A program made the position numbers and the translations under genes. Below are positions 59,510-64,000 of a DNA stretch of 64,000 nucleotides, piece after piece. The stretch is taken from positions 1 to 64,000 of the forward strand of contig NZ_JACGUT010000078.1 in assembly GCF_014076845.1 (NCBI RefSeq), written 5' to 3'. The notes under the pieces were generated by a model. The model did not search any database. It had not been told where the DNA came from and worked only from the letters and a program-made list of their open reading frames with translations. The stretch's first letter is position 1. Every line of letters starts with the position of its first letter. This stretch comes from Colwellia sp. MB3u-41. GTDB lineage: Bacteria; Pseudomonadota; Gammaproteobacteria; Enterobacterales; Alteromonadaceae.

Positions 59510-60634
59510 ATGAAAACGTCAAAACAACTATTTACCCTTATTTCTAATGAGGGACAACTTGAAATATCTTTAAAGACCCTCGATGTACCTCAACCTAAAG
59601 CACATGAAGTCATTGTTCGCATTGAAGCTGCTCCTATTAATCCATCAGATATGTGGCCAATGTTTGGTCCGGCTAATTTGGCGGAAGCAGTACTTAGCGA
59701 AGATAAATCAACATTTAGTGCGCCGGTACATAAAGGTATTTTACCACGTATTAAATCACGTTTAGACCAAGTGCTACCTATTGGTAATGAAGGTGCGGGT
59801 ACTGTGATAGCTGCTGGTGACAGTGAGGCTGCACAATCGTTAATGGGAAAAACAGTCGCCATATTGACGGGGGGCACCTATGCTCAATATTGTTGCGTAC
59901 CAGTACAAGCGTGTATTGTGCACAAAGAGAGTACGTCTGCGATTAATGCTGCGTCTTCATTTGTAAACCCTTTGACCGCATTAGGTATGGTAGAAACCAT
60001 GCGTATGGAAGGTCATACAGCCTTAGTGCATACAGCGGCAGCATCGAGTTTAGGGCAAATGCTGAATAAAATTTGTCTCGCACAAGACATATCACTGGTT
60101 AATATTGTTAGAAATCAGCAACAGGCCGAGATACTTAAAGAGATTGGCGCGACCTATATTTGCGACTCTTCAAGTAAAACCTTCAAAGCGGATCTTTATC
60201 AAGCGATTAACGAAACAGGGGCAACTCTAGCTTTTGATGCTATTGGCGGCGGCGAGATTGTCAGCGATATTCTTACCGCGATGGAACAATCAGGTAGTAA
60301 AGACGCGGTAGGTTTTAATACTTATGGCTCTGAATCTAACAAACAAGTTTATATTTATGGCGGTTTAGACTTCTCGCCAAGTATTTTAAATCGTGCTTAT
60401 GGCATGACGTGGGGCATAGGCGGCTGGTTACTGATGAGATTTTTAGCTAAGTTGCAACCCCAGCAAATTGTTAAGTTACAACAACAAGTGGCTAATGAAA
60501 TCACCACAACCTTTGCCTGTACCTTTACTGAAGAGCTAAGCTTTGAACAAGCGATGACCCCAGCAATTGTTTTGCAATACAACGCGAAAAAAACGGGTGG
60601 AAAATACTTGATTAACCCCAATAAAAACTTATAA
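59510..60634 (+). CDS. Quinone-oxidoreductase-like medium-chain reductase
   Basis: A 374-residue medium-chain dehydrogenase/reductase without zinc ligands. IEAAPINPSDMWPMFGPANL and LPIGNEGAGTVIAAG in the catalytic domain, VHTAAASSLGQML in the nucleotide fold, and FDAIGGGEIVSDIL are typical of the enoyl/quinone reductase branch. TGGAGAT precedes the ATG. Last gene of the catabolic cluster before a terminator. May reduce an unsaturated acyl intermediate. Confidence 0.82.
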   Translation: MKTSKQLFTLISNEGQLEISLKTLDVPQPKAHEVIVRIEAAPINPSDMWPMFGPANLAEAVLSEDKSTFSAPVHKGILPRIKSRLDQVLPIGNEGAGTVIAAGDSEAAQSLMGKTVAILTGGTYAQYCCVPVQACIVHKESTSAINAASSFVNPLTALGMVETMRMEGHTALVHTAAASSLGQMLNKICLAQDISLVNIVRNQQQAEILKEIGATYICDSSSKTFKADLYQAINETGATLAFDAIGGGEIVSDILTAMEQSGSKDAVGFNTYGSESNKQVYIYGGLDFSPSILNRAYGMTWGIGGWLLMRFLAKLQPQQIVKLQQQVANEITTTFACTFTEELSFEQAMTPAIVLQYNAKKTGGKYLINPNKNL

Positions 60635-60643
60635 CTTGGTTGC

Positions 60644-60680
60644 AGGAAACTCTAATTATCTTGTTATAGTTTCCTTATTT
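60644..60680 (+). terminator. Terminator at the end of the catabolic cluster
   Basis: Arms aggaaact (60644-60651) and agtttcct (60668-60675), 16-base loop, then TATTT. It separates the cluster from the patatin gene and its own promoter. Confidence 0.55.
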
Positions 60681-60735
60681 CTCTCGACCTACTTGTTATA
60701 TATTTCTCAGCGATCCCTTACTTTGTATTCTTTAA

Positions 60736-60793
60736 AAGAATAATGAGCCATAAGTACTATTCATTTGTTTAATTTATTTCTAACGTTTACCCT
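60736..60793 (+). promoter_or_regulatory. Operator-promoter block C (patatin gene)
   Basis: Left half AAGAATAAT (60736-60744, 7 of 9 match), N11, right half ACTATTCAT (60756-60764), then TTGTTT (60765-60770), 17 bases and TACCCT (60788-60793). It lies 58 bases upstream of the patatin-like gene. Weakest left arm of the three, identical right arm and -35. Confidence 0.65.
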
Positions 60794-60850
60794 ACATTAT
60801 CCTTATAATAATGGTTGTGATTATTACCTAAAAGCAAATGACTCAATAAG

Positions 60851-61921
60851 ATGCCACACAATATGTTAGAAATTTATGCTGGCGAATCAGCCTTAAAGAC
60901 GATTAAAGAAAAAGGATTTTCACCTGAGTTATTTACCTCTTTTTTAGGGGCAAGTGGTGGCCCTAAATGGTTTACTTTATATGGTTTAGATAAGTACCTC
61001 TTTAGTGAATTTTTTAACAATAAAGAACAAGACTTAAATCTTATTGGTTCAAGTGTAGGTGCATTTAGAAATGCCTGTTTTGCGCAAAAAGATCCACTTG
61101 CTGCGATAGAACGTTTAGCCAAAAATTATTATGAAACCACCTATACGGATAAAGCTAAATCTGAAGAGGTTAGTCAAAAAGCCGTAGCAATGATGGACGC
61201 TGTTTTTGGTGAAACGGGCGAACAAGAAATAATTGATAATCTTCATTTTAAAGCACATTTTATCGTCGCTAAATGTAATGGTTTTGTTGGCTCTAAAAAT
61301 AAACTTTTACAAGGGATCGGTCTAGCCAAAAGTTATGTGAATAACCGTATTAGTCGCCCGCGATTAAACAGCCAGTACGAGCGTTTTATTTTTCAGTCGA
61401 GCCACAGCGACCTGCAGCTCGATGATCCCGATAAAATTTCCACCACACGTGTTTCATTTTCAATAGCAAACATTCGTAACGCGTTACTCGCTTCAGGTTC
61501 AATTCCTATGGTAATGGAAGGTATTAACCATATTGAGAACACACCTAAAGGTATGTATCGAGATGGTGGTATTGTTGATTATCACTTTGATTTTGCCATT
61601 AAGAATCTAGGGTTAACGCTTTATCCTCATTTTAGCTCAACGCTTAAAGCGGGTTGGTTTGATAAAAATTTATCAAGAAAAGTTAGGCTGAAGCATTATG
61701 ACAATACGGTGCTGATCTGTCCTTCAGCAAAATTTATTGATGCCTTACCTCATCATAAAATACCTGACAGAAAAGACTTTGTTGTGATGACGCGAGAGCA
61801 GCGCATGTTATATTGGCAACAAGTGATGACTGACAGCGAAAAACTCGCTGAATCGTTCGACCAGTTTTACCAAAATCAAGATATAAGCCAGATAAAAAAC
61901 ATCAAGCAGTTGTTGGCTTAG
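60851..61921 (+). CDS. Patatin-like phospholipase
   Basis: A 356-residue lipid acyl hydrolase. Oxyanion loop GASGGPKW at 33-40, nucleophile Ser in GSSVG (66-70), and the dyad Asp238 in YRDGGIVDYH. It has no signal peptide, so it is cytoplasmic or exported another way. Its promoter carries the same operator as the TonB receptor and the acyl-CoA cluster, indicating that it releases fatty acyl groups for that pathway. No strong ribosome binding site is visible before the ATG. Confidence 0.85.
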   Translation: MPHNMLEIYAGESALKTIKEKGFSPELFTSFLGASGGPKWFTLYGLDKYLFSEFFNNKEQDLNLIGSSVGAFRNACFAQKDPLAAIERLAKNYYETTYTDKAKSEEVSQKAVAMMDAVFGETGEQEIIDNLHFKAHFIVAKCNGFVGSKNKLLQGIGLAKSYVNNRISRPRLNSQYERFIFQSSHSDLQLDDPDKISTTRVSFSIANIRNALLASGSIPMVMEGINHIENTPKGMYRDGGIVDYHFDFAIKNLGLTLYPHFSSTLKAGWFDKNLSRKVRLKHYDNTVLICPSAKFIDALPHHKIPDRKDFVVMTREQRMLYWQQVMTDSEKLAESFDQFYQNQDISQIKNIKQLLA

Positions 61922-61931
61922 TTTTTAAATG

Positions 61932-61972
61932 AGTGCCCATTTACTACTTAAATTAACCGCTAAATGGGCACT
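61932..61972. terminator. 12-bp inverted repeat after the patatin gene
   Basis: Arms agtgcccattta (61932-61943) and taaatgggcact (61961-61972) around 17 bases, followed on the plus strand by A rather than T. Terminator function is uncertain. Confidence 0.45.
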
Positions 61973-62041
61973 AAAAAAAGTATCTCAAATAAGAATAAAG
62001 TTACCCCCTAAACGAGCACTTTAATTAACATGGAAATAAAT

Positions 62042-62731
62042 ATGTCCCCAAAAATTTTACATACTTTGATGCGCAGTGTAGTGCTGATTTTTTTAGTCTC
62101 GTTATCTGTTCATGCCGAAACAGAAGATACCCCTCAAGTCAATGTAGTCGTCGGTGCTCATGACAGTAAAGTGGCCAATAAGGCTGCAGAATCTATGAAA
62201 GTGAATGTTGATGAAAATAGTTTTCAATGTATAAGAAAAATGTCACCGGTAAGGCATTTTTATGTTGATAATCTTTTGGGTGATATACAAAGCACTATGG
62301 CTGCCGCTAATGCACCAGAAGGCGCTAAGTATCCTGTTGGCTCAGTTGTACAACTTGTTCCCACAGAAGCCATGGTTAAGCGAGAAAAAGGCACCTTTCC
62401 TGCAACCGGCGATTGGGAGTTCTTTGAACTTGAAGTAAATGAAGAGGGTTCAACCATAGGAAAACGTGGTTTTGTTGATGTCGTGAATCGTTTCGGTGGT
62501 AATTGTTTTTCATGTCATGCACCCGCTCGTGAACCTTGGGATTTTATTTGTGAATCAGGCCATGGCTGTGAAACCATTCCTATTGATCATAAAATGACGG
62601 GGGCACTTCAGCGTTCAGACCCACGCTGCGAAGTTGCCGTTCCTGAAGATGGCGACTGGATGGCACTTTTCAAACTTAAGAGCATGGTCAGTATTGGTTT
62701 AACTAAAAAATGGTTTGAAGATACATTTTAA
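62042..62731 (+). CDS. Exported protein with a CxxCH haem motif
   Basis: A protein of about 229 residues with a signal peptide (cleavage near HA, about residue 25) and one c-type haem site CFSCH (Cys155-Cys158-His159) in NRFGGNCFSCHAPAREPWDF. Four more cysteines (in QCIRK, FICES, GHGCE, DPRCE) probably form disulfides. The mature domain has DWEFFELEVNEEG and is not a standard cytochrome c fold. The ATG at 62042 follows GGA; another ATG lies four codons earlier. Periplasmic, electron-transfer role likely but unproven. Confidence 0.65.
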   Translation: MSPKILHTLMRSVVLIFLVSLSVHAETEDTPQVNVVVGAHDSKVANKAAESMKVNVDENSFQCIRKMSPVRHFYVDNLLGDIQSTMAAANAPEGAKYPVGSVVQLVPTEAMVKREKGTFPATGDWEFFELEVNEEGSTIGKRGFVDVVNRFGGNCFSCHAPAREPWDFICESGHGCETIPIDHKMTGALQRSDPRCEVAVPEDGDWMALFKLKSMVSIGLTKKWFEDTF

Positions 62732-62750
62732 CGTAACCGCATGGCTTTCA

Positions 62751-62771
62751 TTTAGTCATGGTATGACTAAA
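62751..62771 (+). terminator. Hairpin after the CxxCH gene
   Basis: Arms tttagtcat (62751-62759) and atgactaaa (62763-62771) with a 3-base loop, 20 bases past the stop. No T run follows. Confidence 0.45.
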
Positions 62772-62896
62772 GGTCAGTATGTGATCGTTAGCTCAATTGT
62801 TGACGAAGTAGACATTGTAGTGGTGATAACCTACGCGAATTCCCTAGATAGCTAACGGGCAACGCGGCACTTAACGGAATACCCGTTGCCATTAAA

Positions 62897-62922
62897 GTCG
62901 CATAGATGATAATTTATGCGAC
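62897..62922. repeat. 8-bp inverted repeat upstream of the second moxR gene
   Basis: GTCGCATA (62897-62904) pairs with TATGCGAC (62915-62922). It lies 43 bases before the start codon and could be part of the promoter region. Confidence 0.35.
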
Positions 62923-62964
62923 GATAACTTATTAGTAAATATTTAAGCCCAAGAGAGTAATGAA

Positions 62965-63465
62965 ATGTTTAACAGTACAGAAAATTATATTGCATCAGAC
63001 GAACTTCGCTTAGCAGTTAACGCGGCAATTACCCTAGAAAAACCACTGTTGATTAAAGGAGAGCCTGGTACAGGTAAAACTCAGTTAGCCGAAGAATTAG
63101 CAAAATCTCTCCATTGTAAATTATATCAATGGCATATTAAATCGACGACTAAAGCACAGCAGGGCTTATACGAATATGATGCAGTATCACGATTAAGAGA
63201 CAGCCAGTTAGGTGATAAACGTGTGCACGATATCGGAAATTATATTGTAAAAGGTAAACTCTGGCAGGCGTTTGAAGAAGAACAACGTCCCATTTTATTG
63301 ATTGATGAAATAGACAAAGCGGATATAGAGTTTCCTAATGATCTCCTGCAAGAATTAGATAAAATGGAGTTTTATGTTTATGAAACTCAGCAAATCATTA
63401 AAGCGAAACAACGTCCGATCATCATTATTACCTCAAATAATGAAAAAGAGCTACTATGTGCATAA
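62965..63465 (+). pseudogene. MoxR-type AAA+ ATPase, truncated by a mobile element
   Basis: The first 163 codons are a normal AAA+ domain: Walker A GEPGTGKTQ (32-40), Walker B ILLIDEIDKAD (110-120) and sensor-1 IIITSNNEKEL (154-163). The family continues with PDAFLRRC after this motif, but here the text changes to LCA and stop. The junction falls at about 63453-63458. An integrase-like gene begins 80 bases later on the same strand. The missing C-terminal third (lid domain) presumably lies on the far side of the element, outside the window. AGAG precedes the ATG. Confidence 0.85.
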
Positions 63466-63469
63466 AATT

Positions 63470-63545
63470 AAGACTGAGAATGTTCGTATTTGATTTTTAA
63501 AATATATGACCTAAAATAAGACTAAACTTACGAATGGTCAGTCTT
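63470..63545. repeat. Nested inverted repeat at the element end
   Basis: AAGACTGA (63470-63477) pairs with TCAGTCTT (63538-63545), and inside it TTCGTA (63483-63488) pairs with TACGAA (63529-63534). The outer right arm ends directly at the ATG of the recombinase-like gene. It may be recombinase binding sites or an autoregulatory operator. Confidence 0.5.
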
Positions 63546-64000
63546 ATGGAAGAACCAGATTTTTATAATTTAATAATACCAGTTAAACCCCGTCCTAAAA
63601 TTATTCAGTCACTGGATAAAAGTACTGGTGTAATTGATATGGAAGTTGTTAAGTCAATTGTAAAACCCCGCAACCTGACCATCATTGTTCAACCCAATTC
63701 TTTACCACTTTATCCTCATAATCAATTTCTTTATTCATTATTGAAAGAAGGCAAAGATTCAACAGCCACTGAAGCTCAAGCTTTAATGGCATTTGAACGA
63801 TTTTTGGCTCCACATAATAAAACATACAAATCACTTACAGAAGATCAAGAAGAAGGAGCACCTTGGTTATTTGCAGATTATCTGTTGGATAATTTGAAAG
63901 TTGTAAATCCTGCAACAGGTTTGGTATTAGAAAACCCTAACGGTTACTCTATTTCAACTGCTAGGAGCTATATTGATGTTGTTATAAAATTTTATAAGTG
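63546..64000 (+). CDS. Probable tyrosine recombinase, N-terminal part (runs off window)
   Basis: An open frame of 151 codons with no stop to the window end (MEEPDFYNLIIPVKPRPK...). The last part, TAEAQALMAFERFL-like followed by PWLFADYLLDN and GYSISTARSYIDVVIKFYKW, has the look of the SAM-like core-binding domain of phage-type integrases (helices ending in a TxxxY...FYxW pattern). The catalytic domain would lie beyond 64000. No ribosome binding site is visible; the start codon touches the inverted repeat. The position inside moxR supports an integrase of a site-specific element. Alternatives cannot be excluded. Confidence 0.55.
   Translation, partial: MEEPDFYNLIIPVKPRPKIIQSLDKSTGVIDMEVVKSIVKPRNLTIIVQPNSLPLYPHNQFLYSLLKEGKDSTATEAQALMAFERFLAPHNKTYKSLTEDQEEGAPWLFADYLLDNLKVVNPATGLVLENPNGYSISTARSYIDVVIKFYK

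Larger units (their letters stand above)
63455..64000 (+). mobile_element. Left end of an integrative element inside moxR
   Basis: From the point where moxR homology stops the sequence is unrelated and contains an inverted-repeat pair followed by a recombinase-like gene running off the window. The boundary can be placed only approximately because the right junction is not visible. Confidence 0.55.

Noticed and set aside
1-64000. tRNA, rRNA or tmRNA genes
   Set aside because: None seen by eye on either strand; a covariance-model scan would be needed to exclude small RNAs.

Overview
The window looks like a piece of chromosome from an AT-rich marine gammaproteobacterium of the Colwellia / Alteromonadales type. 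I infer this from the base composition, the two TonB-dependent receptors, a DUF2982 protein, a YadG/YadH exporter, a DUF5329 protein and a large acyl-CoA catabolic cluster; no rRNA or marker gene is present to prove it. I saw no tRNA, rRNA or CRISPR array.

Layout. 1-136: edge of an IS30-like element abutting acnA. 137-8341: acnA, then a decaying stretch (uspA, a second Crp-like regulator and nhaC are all broken) with an intact Crp-like regulator and two small unknown genes. 8602-13717: zinc alcohol dehydrogenase, an exported catalase-peroxidase, and a permease plus redox-thioredoxin pair. 14050-15850: small unknown genes and another decayed gene. 16221-20822: TonB receptor, alkaline-phosphatase-superfamily phosphodiesterase and PhoD-like phosphatase, probably a phosphate-ester scavenging unit. 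21091-24745: small unknown genes, a PepSY protein and an FMN glutamate-synthase-like enzyme. 25053-28460: a mobile-element scar (dead IS110, FRG-domain protein, possible IS21-type end). 28563-33246: YadGH exporter, Dps, dual CDGSH protein and a broken mepB. 33596-38317: FrnE-type DsbA, CurA-like reductase with divergent LysR, and a KefC-type antiporter. 38638-42655: MoxR / DUF58 / transglutaminase operon. 43430-60634: LysR, TonB receptor and a long acyl-CoA catabolic cluster. 60851-62731: patatin-like lipase and an exported CxxCH protein. 62965-64000: a second moxR gene interrupted by an element whose first gene reads as a tyrosine recombinase and runs off the window.

The most interesting regulatory signal is a near-identical operator-promoter block, ATGAATAGT-N11-ACTATTCAT followed directly by a TTGTTT -35 and, 17 bases later, a TAnnnT -10. 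It occurs three times: upstream of the TonB receptor (shared with the divergent LysR gene), upstream of the catabolic cluster, and upstream of the patatin-like lipase. This ties uptake, lipase and acyl-CoA degradation into one local regulon, with the neighbouring LysR as the likely regulator. The cluster has lost its thiolase: only the first 26 codons survive, with a good ribosome binding site.

The second theme is gene decay. Seven genes are visibly broken or truncated (uspA, crp-like 2, nhaC, a probable DUF4932 gene, the IS110 transposase, mepB, thiolase) and an eighth (moxR 2) is interrupted. Three of the frameshifts are single-base losses in homopolymer runs. That could be real slippage or sequencing error and should be checked, but the many nonsense changes and a likely internal deletion argue that most of the decay is real.
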